DNA from: a virus
Virus record (IMG/VR): IMGVR_UViG_3300035665_000202
Span: 1-26,983 of that record
Length of the DNA stretch: 26,983 nt
Direction: 5' to 3' (one strand)
This document shows, piece by piece, positions 7,050-13,739 of this stretch. Every line of letters starts with the position of its first letter. Position 1 is the stretch's first letter. The notes beneath the pieces are model-generated. The model saw only the letters and a list, made by a program, of their open reading frames with translations. It did no database searches and was not told the origin of the DNA. A program made the translations under genes and the position numbers.

Positions 7050-7491
7050 GCACGCTCGCCAAGATGCGCTTGGTCTCCAGACGCCAGGCGCGCGCGGTGG
7101 TCAGGTACGCCTTGCGCTGGTCGGGCGTGATGCCGTCGATGGTGTCCAGTAGCCGCTCGACCAGATCAAGCCGGTCCTCTACCGCACCGTTCCACTTCTC
7201 GTCACGGGCGCGCACCTGTGCCGAGGTCCAGAGCTTGCCGCGCTCTTGGTCGAGGCGTAGGCCCTCGGCCAGCGATGCGAGGCGGCTCTTGCGGGCGTCA
7301 TAGACGGCGCGGAGGCGGACGGCTTCGGCCATGTCGGCGCTGGCCGGCACCTCGGGGTTCTCGCCGGGAGCGGCGTGGTCCTCGATGTCGTCAACCGGCG
7401 GCGGCGGTGGGGGCGCTGCCGATGGGGTCGCCCTGCGGGCGCGCATGAGTTGGGCGGCGGGAGATGGGACGAGGTGGCGGGGTCTTGCCAT
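7042..7491 (-). CDS. Terminase small subunit, Nu1-like
   Basis: This 149-aa protein precedes TerL in the standard order and should recognise phage DNA and load TerL. Residues 1-52 are Pro/Ala-rich and look disordered. Residues 55-110 form a long charged helix (MAEAVRLRAVYDARKSRL...LRLDQERGKLW) like the coiled region of Nu1-type subunits, followed by a helical end that may contact TerL. A clear N-terminal winged helix, present in lambda Nu1, is not obvious. No good Shine-Dalgarno precedes the ATG at 7491; the stop of a small upstream frame lies 1 nt away, so coupling may be used. Confidence 0.75.
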   Translation of the reverse strand: MARPRHLVPSPAAQLMRARRATPSAAPPPPPPVDDIEDHAAPGENPEVPASADMAEAVRLRAVYDARKSRLASLAEGLRLDQERGKLWTSAQVRARDEKWNGAVEDRLDLVERLLDTIDGITPDQRKAYLTTARAWRLETKRILASVHA

Positions 7492-7492
7492 A

Positions 7493-7675
7493 TCAGTAAC
7501 CGTGAGTTTTGTTATGGGTTTGAAAGGAGCCTGTTTTTTCTTCGATAGAGGTAACGGCTTCGCCCATTTGAACCCTATTCCAAGGGACCCGTAAAGATTT
7601 GCAACACTCAGTGTCTATTTTCACCACATGGCGTTGTGTTATTTGACAACGCGCGCTGTCGTTGTTTTCGTCCAT
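7493..7675 (-). CDS. Possible 60-aa protein upstream of TerS
   Basis: A frame from an ATG at 7675 to a stop 1 nt before TerS fills an otherwise empty stretch of about 195 nt. The product is polar (MDENNDSARC at the start, NKTHGY at the end) with no recognised domain. The DNA is distinctly more A/T-rich than its neighbours, so the stretch could instead be a regulatory region or recently acquired DNA. Support is the tight fit between flanking genes and the need for coupling at TerS. No convincing promoter with correct spacing was found inside it. Confidence 0.4.
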   Translation of the reverse strand: MDENNDSARCQITQRHVVKIDTECCKSLRVPWNRVQMGEAVTSIEEKTGSFQTHNKTHGY

Positions 7676-7686
7676 TCCAGCCCCTC

Positions 7687-7935
7687 TCACGCCACACCCC
7701 CAGCCACATGCCACTCAGCCAGCAAAGTCCCTAGATCAGGCGCTAATGCCATCTGCCGCTCAACCCTGCACCGCCAGTGCTCCGGTATGTTCCCCTCACT
7801 CGCCCACTTGGGCGCGTCCCTCAGCCCCAGCCCACGGCATGCAGCCGATATGGACCCGTGCCCGATCCACGCCAGCCAGCGTCGGCGCAGGTCATCGCTG
7901 GCCTGTAGTTCATGCCTCGGCAGTGGTCGGCTCAT
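7687..7935 (-). CDS. Small helix-turn-helix protein, YdaS/Cro-like
   Basis: This 82-aa protein contains AACRGLGLRDAPKWASEGNIP followed by HWRCRVERQM. That matches the YdaS-type pattern of a small Cro-like DNA-binding domain: helix, LG turn, recognition helix with Trp, a conserved IP, then a VE-containing helix. Such proteins act as phage repressors, Cro-like regulators or antitoxins. The ATG at 7935 overlaps the preceding stop as ATGA. It sits at the end of the early genes and just before TerS, so it could control the late genes, but this is inference. Confidence 0.55.
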   Translation of the reverse strand: MSRPLPRHELQASDDLRRRWLAWIGHGSISAACRGLGLRDAPKWASEGNIPEHWRCRVERQMALAPDLGTLLAEWHVAGGVA

Positions 7936-8138
7936 GACGCCCTCCTCCCCGTATACCCCCAATCCTTCCCGCCCAGGCACGCCGGCCTCCGATACGCCTT
8001 CCGCGTCTCCCTGAGTGCAGCCAGCGTCTCAGGGGTGCTGATCAGCCCACGCCTGGCCAGTTCATCCAGCGCAGCCCTATCGCCAGCATCGGCCAGGCGG
8101 CGGAGGGCGTTGTCCGTGTGTGCAGCGAGCAAGTTCAC
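7932..8138 (-). CDS. Small phage protein of unknown function, 68 aa
   Basis: It overlaps both neighbours by 4 nt (ATGA at each end), which supports a real gene. The sequence is helical and charged, with a GDRAALDELARRGLIS stretch. No family is recognised and there is no Cys cluster, signal peptide or membrane span. Confidence 0.6.
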   Translation of the reverse strand: MNLLAAHTDNALRRLADAGDRAALDELARRGLISTPETLAALRETRKAYRRPACLGGKDWGYTGRRAS

Positions 8139-8443
8139 GGCCCCACCTTCGCCAGCGCGGCGTCAGCATCGTCCGCCAGCCTGACGCCCAGATGCACGCC
8201 TTCGCTGTCGAGGACGCGCCGCAGCAGCGCGGCCAGTTCGTCGCGCTGCTTCACCGCCGCAATCAACTCGGGCGCGGCGTTGCGGAGGGCGACGATGCCC
8301 TGCGCGTCATTCATGCAGTCACAGACTGCAACCGGATCATCGCAATCGTCATTGTGAACATGCCAATCGGCCACCTCGTTGTTCCACGGCCCCGGCGTCA
8401 TCTTCCCCACCGCCGCTTCCAGTTCGTTGAGGTTAAGGTTCAC
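8135..8443 (-). CDS. Phage protein with TPGPW motif, 102 aa
   Basis: The N-terminal LEAAVGKMTPGPWNNEVADWHVH, a central CDCMNDAQGIVALRNAAPELI and the following helix match a pattern common in phage accessory proteins. In these, a TPGPW motif precedes a segment ending in an A.NA.PELIAA helix. Their function is not known to me. The Cys/His/Asp-rich middle (HNDDCDD...CDC) could bind a metal, but this is speculation. It overlaps the genes on both sides by 4 nt. Confidence 0.65.
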   Translation of the reverse strand: MNLNLNELEAAVGKMTPGPWNNEVADWHVHNDDCDDPVAVCDCMNDAQGIVALRNAAPELIAAVKQRDELAALLRRVLDSEGVHLGVRLADDADAALAKVGP

Positions 8444-9612
8444 GGCGTAACCTCCACTCCCGCTGCGCGGATCGCTTGCTCACAGGTGAATATGGCATCG
8501 TTCCATCCAGCCATGCGCGGGATGTAATCTAGTGCAGACTTTGGGACGATCTTGGCAGGCAGCGTCACCTTCCGCCCCTTCAGCCGCTCGACCTCGGCGG
8601 CGAGTCGGTCGCGCTCTTTGATAAGCAGATCGTTCCCGCACATGGCTGTGTCTCGCTCGCGCCGTACCGTCTCTGCGTCGTGAGCGTGATTGCTCGCGTT
8701 CACAGTTGCTCGCCCGGCCTCGTCCAGCGCACGGTCGCGCTCCCGAGTAGCCTCGGCAAGCTGGGCGCTCAATGCCGCGATCTGCCCGTGCATTTCCTTG
8801 ACCTGTAGATGCCGCTTTGCCAGGGCCGCGTCCTTGGCGGCGATGTCATTGCACTGGCGCTGGAGGTGCTGTTCTAGGTGTGGCATGCAGTGCAGGCCAG
8901 GCACCTTCCCGGCGCGAATGGCGGCGAGGATGCCGACCGCAAACTTCTTCATCTGTGGGTCGGTCAACTGTGTCTGTTCTTCCCATTCGGAAAAGATGAT
9001 GGCGTCCACCAGATTGCTGACCGCCGCCGCGCCGTCTGCTGGCGGGGTGTCCTTCTTCTGGATTTCGTTGTCTATCTCCGTGGACGGATCTAGGTCCATA
9101 GCAAGTCTCCATAGAGCATCGCAAACGGTTTCGGTGTCGGTGTGCCAGACCGTATCCTTCACGGCTGGCGATTGGCATATGTCGTTCTTGAGCTTGATTA
9201 GCTCGGCGGCGATCTTGCGGCGGTCAACGGCAGGACCGGCATCGACCGGCTTGTGCGCCTGCTCAAGCTCGCTCTGGTGCGCGGTGCCAAGGAATGGCTC
9301 CCTGTGGTTACTCAGCACCGGGTTGCGCGTCGGTAGGTCTGGCGGGACCACGATGCACGGCGGCATGAGGACCGCACCGGATAGATCCACGATCTGGCGT
9401 GCGAGTTCGGGCGTAACGATGCAGCCGGCCATGTGTAAGCCGCCGTTAGAATCAAGAGGGATGCGGATGGGGTCGGTCATTTCGTTCTCTTTCGGTTTAG
9501 ATTGCAGCCACAGTTCCAGCATCTCAGCCACCCGCTGCGGGCTGGCCTGATTCGCGTCTGCGGCGGGGATGACGACGCGGAACTCGGCCGCGCTCATGTG
9601 GTATTCGATCAT
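8440..9612 (-). CDS. Coiled-coil accessory protein, 390 aa, unknown function
   Basis: The N-terminal third (residues 1-110) is a mixed sequence with a hydrophobic GLHMAGCIVTPELARQIVDLSG segment. The middle is acidic. About residues 250-350 form a long coiled coil rich in Ala, Glu and Arg. The end carries YIPRMAGWNDAIFTCEQAI, a pattern often seen at the C-terminus of phage accessory proteins. The ATG at 9612 overlaps the helicase stop (ATGA). An internal ATG (M45), with AAAGAGA in front, is an alternative or second start. It may be a fusion of separate small phage modules. No enzyme motif is seen. Confidence 0.6.
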   Translation of the reverse strand: MIEYHMSAAEFRVVIPAADANQASPQRVAEMLELWLQSKPKENEMTDPIRIPLDSNGGLHMAGCIVTPELARQIVDLSGAVLMPPCIVVPPDLPTRNPVLSNHREPFLGTAHQSELEQAHKPVDAGPAVDRRKIAAELIKLKNDICQSPAVKDTVWHTDTETVCDALWRLAMDLDPSTEIDNEIQKKDTPPADGAAAVSNLVDAIIFSEWEEQTQLTDPQMKKFAVGILAAIRAGKVPGLHCMPHLEQHLQRQCNDIAAKDAALAKRHLQVKEMHGQIAALSAQLAEATRERDRALDEAGRATVNASNHAHDAETVRRERDTAMCGNDLLIKERDRLAAEVERLKGRKVTLPAKIVPKSALDYIPRMAGWNDAIFTCEQAIRAAGVEVTP

Positions 9613-10811
9613 GCGAAGTGGTCCTCGTCTTGGGATGGCTTAGCCCGGAGCTTTTCGCCCCTGCGGCTCGGCTTATGCTCTGGCTCAGACTTCTGGACGA
9701 TCTGCCCTAGCTCGTCAAAGCTCAAGTCGCGGAACTGGTAGGCCAGAGACTTGCCGCAGCCAACCGAATTGCGCGCCTTGATGACTCGCATGACCTTATG
9801 GACTTGATGCTCAGCATAGGCTCCATGCGAGTCAACCACGGGCATCATCACGCCGTCGCCTGCGCCGGTGAGCCAGAGCGCAGACGCACACGCACGGCCA
9901 TAGGCGGCCCCACCAGCGAGGTCATCGAGCCCAGCCGGCGCGACGGACTTCCCTCCGCCAGATTGTTTCCTGGGGTGCGTCACCAGTACCAGACTCGACC
10001 CAGACTTATTGATCGCCGTCTTGACCCGCCCCATGAACTTGCGATCGGCGTCCCACGGTTTCTCGCCGCCGCTGTCGGCCAGCGTGATGGGGTCGATGAC
10101 GATCACGCGCGCCCCGGCATCACACTGCGACTCGACCCATTCCGCGCACTGTGCCACGGTTTTGTCCCCATCGCACGTCAGGCGGTCACGGATGCGGTCT
10201 ATCTCATCATGGTGTCGCTCGTAGGACTGCATCGCTGCGTCCCGATTAAGCCTACACCAATCAGGGTTGAGGATGTTGGCGTCACCCTGGCACTGAGCCA
10301 ACGCCCGGTTGAGGTGCCATTTGCGCGTCTCCTCAAGCATCAGCACGGCGGCGTTGATGCCATGCGCCGTCCACCAGCGCAGGCAGGACAGGACAAACCA
10401 TGACTTGGCGCTGCCGGGCGTGCCACAGACGATGGTGACGGACCCAGGGAGGAGGCTGCGGCTCAGGCTGGTCAGCATCGGCCATGGCCACGGCTCGCAC
10501 CGATACCGTCCGGCGATCTGGTCAGCGAGATGCCGTTGCAGTTCCCCGCCCTCTTCAGTCGCCCGTGAGGCTCGGACCTTGGCCTGGTCGGATGCCCATG
10601 CGGCGGTCGCATCCACGAACTCAGCCTTGGGCTTGGACGGCCAATCGCTGACCAGGATGCCAAGCAGGACGCGCGCCTCTCCGTGTGTCAGATCAGACCG
10701 CAGATCGGCTAGGGCGTCGGCAGCGGTGGTCAGCATGTCAGCTGCCAACTCGACCGTGCCGGGAGGCGGGCCGACCACATTGGCCATGAACTCGATCTCT
10801 GCCGGGATCAT
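9609..10811 (-). CDS. DnaB/RecA-fold replicative helicase-type ATPase
   Basis: This 400-aa protein has Walker A GTPGSAKS at residues 130-137 and Walker B VIVID at 236-240. Between them lies an LMLEETR segment (about 157-163), matching the catalytic Glu region of RecA-fold ATPases, and a later SLVLVTHPRK stretch resembles the sensor strand. About 105 N-terminal residues are helical and could be a linker or loader-binding part. It lies just downstream of a winged-helix replication protein, fitting a helicase unit, although it is shorter than full DnaB. A RepA-type or AAA_25 ATPase is an alternative. The 5' end overlaps the zinc protein gene by 4 nt. Confidence 0.78.
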   Translation of the reverse strand: MIPAEIEFMANVVGPPPGTVELAADMLTTAADALADLRSDLTHGEARVLLGILVSDWPSKPKAEFVDATAAWASDQAKVRASRATEEGGELQRHLADQIAGRYRCEPWPWPMLTSLSRSLLPGSVTIVCGTPGSAKSWFVLSCLRWWTAHGINAAVLMLEETRKWHLNRALAQCQGDANILNPDWCRLNRDAAMQSYERHHDEIDRIRDRLTCDGDKTVAQCAEWVESQCDAGARVIVIDPITLADSGGEKPWDADRKFMGRVKTAINKSGSSLVLVTHPRKQSGGGKSVAPAGLDDLAGGAAYGRACASALWLTGAGDGVMMPVVDSHGAYAEHQVHKVMRVIKARNSVGCGKSLAYQFRDLSFDELGQIVQKSEPEHKPSRRGEKLRAKPSQDEDHFA

Positions 10812-11038
10812 GCGCTGGCCCCTATTTGCGTCCAGTCTCCATCGTACCAGTCGCCGTGAATGAGCTGAAACCTAGCGTGGCACTTCTCGCATCCTATGAT
10901 GGCTGGATTTTCATGGCCCAGATCGTGGTATGCGTCAGACGGTGCGTATTCCAGTCCGCATGATGGGCAGTCGAAATGATTATGAATGATCTCGCCGCAG
11001 TCATCACAGCACAACTCGCCGTATACGGTGATCTTCAT
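10808..11038 (-). CDS. Small multi-Cys zinc protein
   Basis: This 76-aa protein has three Cys pairs: C10/C11-C14 in ELCCDDC, DCPSC and GCEKC, plus several His. It looks like one or two compact zinc ribbons. The ATG at 11038 overlaps the stop of the replication gene as ATGA, and upstream sequence in this frame belongs to the preceding gene. Lying between the initiator and helicase genes suggests a replication accessory role. No named family is recognised. Confidence 0.65.
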   Translation of the reverse strand: MKITVYGELCCDDCGEIIHNHFDCPSCGLEYAPSDAYHDLGHENPAIIGCEKCHARFQLIHGDWYDGDWTQIGASA

Positions 11039-11928
11039 GCGCTGACCTTGTTCGGATTCGGGACATCGCATCCAGGGATGAACCACGGGTAGTTCATGAC
11101 CCACCAGTCCATCGATTCATAGCTGCCCGGAGCGTGTGGGCATTCCTTGGCCGCTTGTTCCATCGTCTGCGCCTTGCCCGGCTCGTGGGCGATCGCCTCG
11201 TCCTCCCATGATTTATTCTTGAGATACCGAATGGGGTCTTTCCGGTACTGCTGGTCAGGATTAGCGGCCACATAGCGCAGGACGCCATCGTAGGCCAGAT
11301 GCCGGTCCTCGGCGCTCATCCTGTTCCAATACCGCACCACAGCGGCCCGATCGCGCTTCTTGGCGTAGTCGTTCCAGAACTCATCGAACATGGCCGGCTC
11401 GACAGGCTCGTCTGGCTTCGATGGCTTACCGGCAGACTCACCGGGCAAGCACTCGCCCGACTTGTCGGGCATGTTTAATAGAGTAGGAGTAGGAGTAGGA
11501 GTAGGAGTAGGAGGTAGAGGGCAGGCTTGAGCATGGCACTGTGCCGTGCCTAGGGCTGTCATAGTGCTGGCAGTGTTGCTGTCCAATGGGTTAGGACGCC
11601 TCGCCCCCCATTTGCGCTCCGATCCGCTGATGGACTGGTATCGGGTCCAATTCTTGACCACGCCCCACGCCTTGCCATCCGCTTGTCTGTATGCCAGCAG
11701 TATGCCAGCAGTGAGTAGCGCATCTAGCCACTGCTGGACCATGGCGGTGCTGACCTCATCGCGCACTCCGAATATGAGCGACCGCAGCACCCTGGCGTCG
11801 TACTCAAACACGCCATTGAGGTCACTGTGGCACCAGATGCCAGCAAACAACATGGATGCGCCCATAGGCATGTCCGCAAGCTTGGTGTCGGTGAAAAACT
11901 CTGGGCGGATGAATCGCGCGCGGGCCAT
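11035..11928 (-). CDS. Phage replication protein with winged-helix N-terminus
   Basis: Residues 1-105 (MARARFIRPEFFTD...GVVKNWTRYQ) match the N-terminal winged-helix domain of phage replisome organisers and O-like initiators. A low-complexity Pro/Thr linker (about 138-148) follows, then a C-terminal helical domain (about 180-245) with FDEFWNDYAKKRDRAAVVRYW and YRKDPIRYLKNKSWEDE, as in DnaD/O-type proteins that recruit helicase. The linker is encoded by a tandem hexamer. In lambdoid phages the origin lies inside the initiator gene, so an origin here is possible but not shown. The helicase-type gene lies downstream with only the zinc protein between them. Confidence 0.8.
   Translation of the reverse strand: MARARFIRPEFFTDTKLADMPMGASMLFAGIWCHSDLNGVFEYDARVLRSLIFGVRDEVSTAMVQQWLDALLTAGILLAYRQADGKAWGVVKNWTRYQSISGSERKWGARRPNPLDSNTASTMTALGTAQCHAQACPLPPTPTPTPTPTLLNMPDKSGECLPGESAGKPSKPDEPVEPAMFDEFWNDYAKKRDRAAVVRYWNRMSAEDRHLAYDGVLRYVAANPDQQYRKDPIRYLKNKSWEDEAIAHEPGKAQTMEQAAKECPHAPGSYESMDWWVMNYPWFIPGCDVPNPNKVSA
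11481..11513. repeat. Tandem hexamer (GAGTAG) x5.5 inside replication gene
   Basis: Five and a half perfect copies of GAGTAG run from 11481 to 11513. Being a multiple of 3, the repeat stays in frame and encodes a Pro-Thr run on the minus strand. It is a likely site of copy-number slippage. An iteron role is possible but the unit is short for that. Confidence 0.9.
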
Positions 11929-12404
11929 TACCTCATGGCCTTTCTTTCTAGGTGCCGGATTATGGCTGGCGAAACGGCGAACACGATTGCGGCGTCATCG
12001 ATTGGCAGTTTACCACTAGACTCGACGCGTTTAGTTTTCGCGTTATATGACAACTTGACGCAATTCCTGCGCTCCACCATTTCGCATATAAGCCCGCCAA
12101 CGGTCCACATGAAAATATCATAATCGACAAGTTTGCGGTGCGCCGACTCATATCCTAGAAATATAAAAGTATCTTCCGCCCTCATTTTGATCTCAAGCTT
12201 GCGCCTGCGCCTATGGCACGGCTCGCAGAGTGTCTCCAGTTTGTCTAGATCGCACTCCCACGGCTCCCCGACATATTCTAGATGGTTTACATTCAGAGTC
12301 TTGTCTGTGGCACCACAGCACATGCACTTGAATCCGTCGCGCTCCATGGCCTTTAGCCTGAGTCGCTGCCATCTCGGGTCTTTTAGTTTTTGCGCGTAAT
12401 TCAT
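11928..12404 (-). CDS. HNH-type endonuclease-like protein
   Basis: Residues 20-66 carry an HNH zinc-bound core: C27/C30, NVNHLEYV with H41, an Asn/Asp-rich segment, then CEPCH (C60, C63, H64). Such proteins cut or nick DNA; in phages they may be homing enzymes or packaging and replication aids. The C-terminal half (about 75-158) is not part of the HNH motif and looks helical. It may be a DNA-binding region, with SPAIIRHLERKA at the end. The gene ends in TAATG overlap with the replication gene and starts in ATGA overlap with the doubtful gene holding the 12421-12497 hairpin. Confidence 0.78.
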   Translation of the reverse strand: MNYAQKLKDPRWQRLRLKAMERDGFKCMCCGATDKTLNVNHLEYVGEPWECDLDKLETLCEPCHRRRRKLEIKMRAEDTFIFLGYESAHRKLVDYDIFMWTVGGLICEMVERRNCVKLSYNAKTKRVESSGKLPIDDAAIVFAVSPAIIRHLERKAMR

Positions 12405-12592
12405 GCCGCCCCCTCATCCACCGACGAACGGCACAAACGGGTGAAGTGCCACAAGGCGCGACAGCTCGCCAGTGGATTCCGTTGTGCCGTTCGTCGGCTA
12501 GGTGATTGCGTCATGATGCTGTCTTTCCCGTCCATCGGGGCTTCACCCCCTGCGGACTTGTTGCTATGTATCATCGTCCGTCCCACTGTCAA
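12401..12592 (-). CDS. Doubtful 63-aa gene containing a long hairpin
   Basis: This frame overlaps both neighbours by 4 nt, as real genes here do, and the start is the ATG at 12592. Its sequence is not convincing as a folded protein, and its second half (from about residue 32, RRTAQRNPLASCRALW) is encoded by the 12421-12497 inverted repeat. One reading is a small gene into which a palindromic element inserted while the frame stayed open. Another is that the whole stretch is non-coding RNA and the overlaps are chance. No family is recognised. Confidence 0.4.
   Translation of the reverse strand: MTVGRTMIHSNKSAGGEAPMDGKDSIMTQSPSRRTAQRNPLASCRALWHFTRLCRSSVDEGAA
12421..12497. repeat. 77-nt near-perfect long hairpin
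   Basis: The arms CCGACGAACGGCACAA (12421-12436) and TTGTGCCGTTCGTCGG (12482-12497) are perfect 16-bp inverted repeats. Past a single bulged base at 12437 the pairing continues for 3 more (12438-12440 with 12479-12481). The inner part can form a second stem: CCAC then GGCG, pairing with CGCC then GTGG. No T-run follows on either strand. It may be a structured RNA, a mobile palindromic element or a protein-binding site. Confidence 0.85.
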
Positions 12593-12795
12593 CGCGGCTC
12601 AACCATCGTCCCAATCATCACTCCCGCCGAGTTCCGGATCATCACGGAATCCCCCGGCTTGGCGTCGGGCGGGTTGATCCACTTAGCCCGGTACTCGATA
12701 TCCTTGCACAGATCCTCATCCCAGACCTTGACGCGGTGCCAGGTGGCGAGGTCGGCCATCATGCGGTCGCAGACCGCGCCGATTGTTTCGCTCAT
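12589..12795 (-). CDS. Small phage protein of unknown function, 68 aa
   Basis: It starts at an ATG overlapping the nuclease gene stop (ATGA) and ends in a 4-nt overlap with the next frame. The sequence has an N-terminal helix (MSETIGAVCDRMMADLATW) and a C-terminal segment PGDSVMIRNSAGVMIGTMVEP that reads as a small beta barrel-like or SH3-like unit. No family is recognised. The gene structure supports it. Confidence 0.6.
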   Translation of the reverse strand: MSETIGAVCDRMMADLATWHRVKVWDEDLCKDIEYRAKWINPPDAKPGDSVMIRNSAGVMIGTMVEPR

Positions 12796-13112
12796 GGATG
12801 GTTCTCCGCACCATGCACCGCCGCCCAAACCGCCGCCTTCACCATCGGCAGTTGCTGCGGCGTGAAGTGCAGCACGCGCCACCCAGCGATGGCGGCGGCG
12901 TTCATTTTCTCCATATCCTTGATCTGCCCCTTGCCGCCGCTGTGCCGGCCACCGATCCACACGCCGCCGTCGATCTCAACGGCGACTTTGGACGATGGGA
13001 TGGCCAGGTCAAAGCGCCATCGGCGGACGGGGTGGAAGCGGAATTCGGCTACTGCGTCGGGGTGGTCGTCGCGGAGGTGAGCGAGGATGGCGGCGGTTTG
13101 GATGGGGTTCAT
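12792..13112 (-). CDS. Small PD-(D/E)XK-type nuclease
   Basis: The 106-aa sequence shows FRFHPVRRWRFDLAIPSSKVAVEIDGG. D35 and E46-I-D48 form the acidic core of a PD-(D/E)XK nuclease on two beta strands, with Lys residues at 61 and 65 and a following helix (MEKMNAAAIAGWRVLHFTP) as in Vsr or DUF559-like folds. Small enzymes of this type are common in phage recombination and replication clusters and may act as junction or nicking nucleases. It overlaps both neighbours by 4 nt. The fold call is fairly firm; the substrate is unknown. Confidence 0.7.
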   Translation of the reverse strand: MNPIQTAAILAHLRDDHPDAVAEFRFHPVRRWRFDLAIPSSKVAVEIDGGVWIGGRHSGGKGQIKDMEKMNAAAIAGWRVLHFTPQQLPMVKAAVWAAVHGAENHP

Positions 13113-13339
13113 TTCGCAGCCTTCCCAATCTCATCGGCCGCACGGGTCAGATACCACGCCGCCTTCCGCAGCTCTTGGGCGCGCGCGTCCTTCTTCCCGG
13201 TGCGCCAGGCGTACTTGATCGCGCAACCGCGACAGTGCGCCACGAATCCGTCCAGCCCCAGAGCCGCGCGGATGGCGTCGATGCACTCTATGCCGTTGTC
13301 GCTCTGGTAGTGCGGCGGGTGATTGACGGGGTCGCTCAC
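13109..13339 (-). CDS. DUF3310 family phage protein
   Basis: The sequence begins MSDPVNHPPHYQSDNGIECID and continues with FVAHCRGCAIKYAWRTGKKDARAQELRKAAWYL, the recognisable DUF3310 signature. The family is widespread in phages; some members are labelled nucleotide kinase-like, but its biochemical role is unproven. I prefer the GTG at 13339, which overlaps the previous stop as GTGA and places the conserved DPVNHPPHY at the N-terminus. A GTG at 13351 would add four residues. The product is 76 aa. Confidence 0.85.
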   Translation of the reverse strand: MSDPVNHPPHYQSDNGIECIDAIRAALGLDGFVAHCRGCAIKYAWRTGKKDARAQELRKAAWYLTRAADEIGKAAK

Positions 13340-13521
13340 ATCCCACCCCACACATGCCGCTCCACCCGCTCGCGTTCCGACTGCGGCAGCTTGGCCATGA
13401 TCTCAGCGGGCAGACTTGACCCGCGCTGCCAGCGGTGGCCGTCCCACCATTCAAGCGGCAGGTGCGGGTCGCGGCGGCAGATGACGGGCGGGCAGGGTTG
13501 GCCGGCGATGGTGTTGTTCAT
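13336..13521 (-). CDS. Small phage protein of unknown function, 61 aa
   Basis: The sequence has a CPPVICRRDPHLPLEWWDGHRWQRG stretch, Trp-rich, followed by a charged helical end. Overlaps on both sides (ATGA upstream, GTGA downstream) support translation. No family is recognised. Confidence 0.55.
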   Translation of the reverse strand: MNNTIAGQPCPPVICRRDPHLPLEWWDGHRWQRGSSLPAEIMAKLPQSERERVERHVWGGM

Positions 13522-13739
13522 TTGATCGGAGCCTTCCGCAGATGCCCGTTCCCGTCAAACTCATACCCAAGCTGGTGTGTGTAACGCCACACTTCTGCTG
13601 GCGTTGGGCTTGGGTTTCTGAATCCGCGATTGACGGCCATAGTCAGTCCTAGGTGCGTTGTCGGCTTGCGCTCGGCTATAGCGCAAAGAATTGCGGCAAG
13701 CACCTCTCGCTCAACGGGGTCTTGTTTTTCTACGCGCAC
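13518..13739 (-). CDS. Small phage protein of unknown function, 73 aa
   Basis: It starts at a GTG (13739) preceded by AAGGGGG at good spacing, inside the 3' end of the IbrA-like gene (10-nt overlap). The first half is helical (REVLAAILCAIAERKP); the rest has PAEVWRYTHQLGYEFDGNGHLRK, which looks like a small winged-helix-like end. No family is recognised. Confidence 0.6.
   Translation of the reverse strand: MRVEKQDPVEREVLAAILCAIAERKPTTHLGLTMAVNRGFRNPSPTPAEVWRYTHQLGYEFDGNGHLRKAPIK

Noticed and set aside
8690-9550. 286-aa plus-strand frame
   Set aside because: Opposite the coiled-coil gene and rich in Ser, Arg and Cys. It has no ribosome site, and all neighbours lie on the minus strand.
12421-12497. 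Integron attC site or Rho-independent terminator
   Set aside because: No GTTRRRY/RYYYAAC boxes at the ends and no T-run after the stem.
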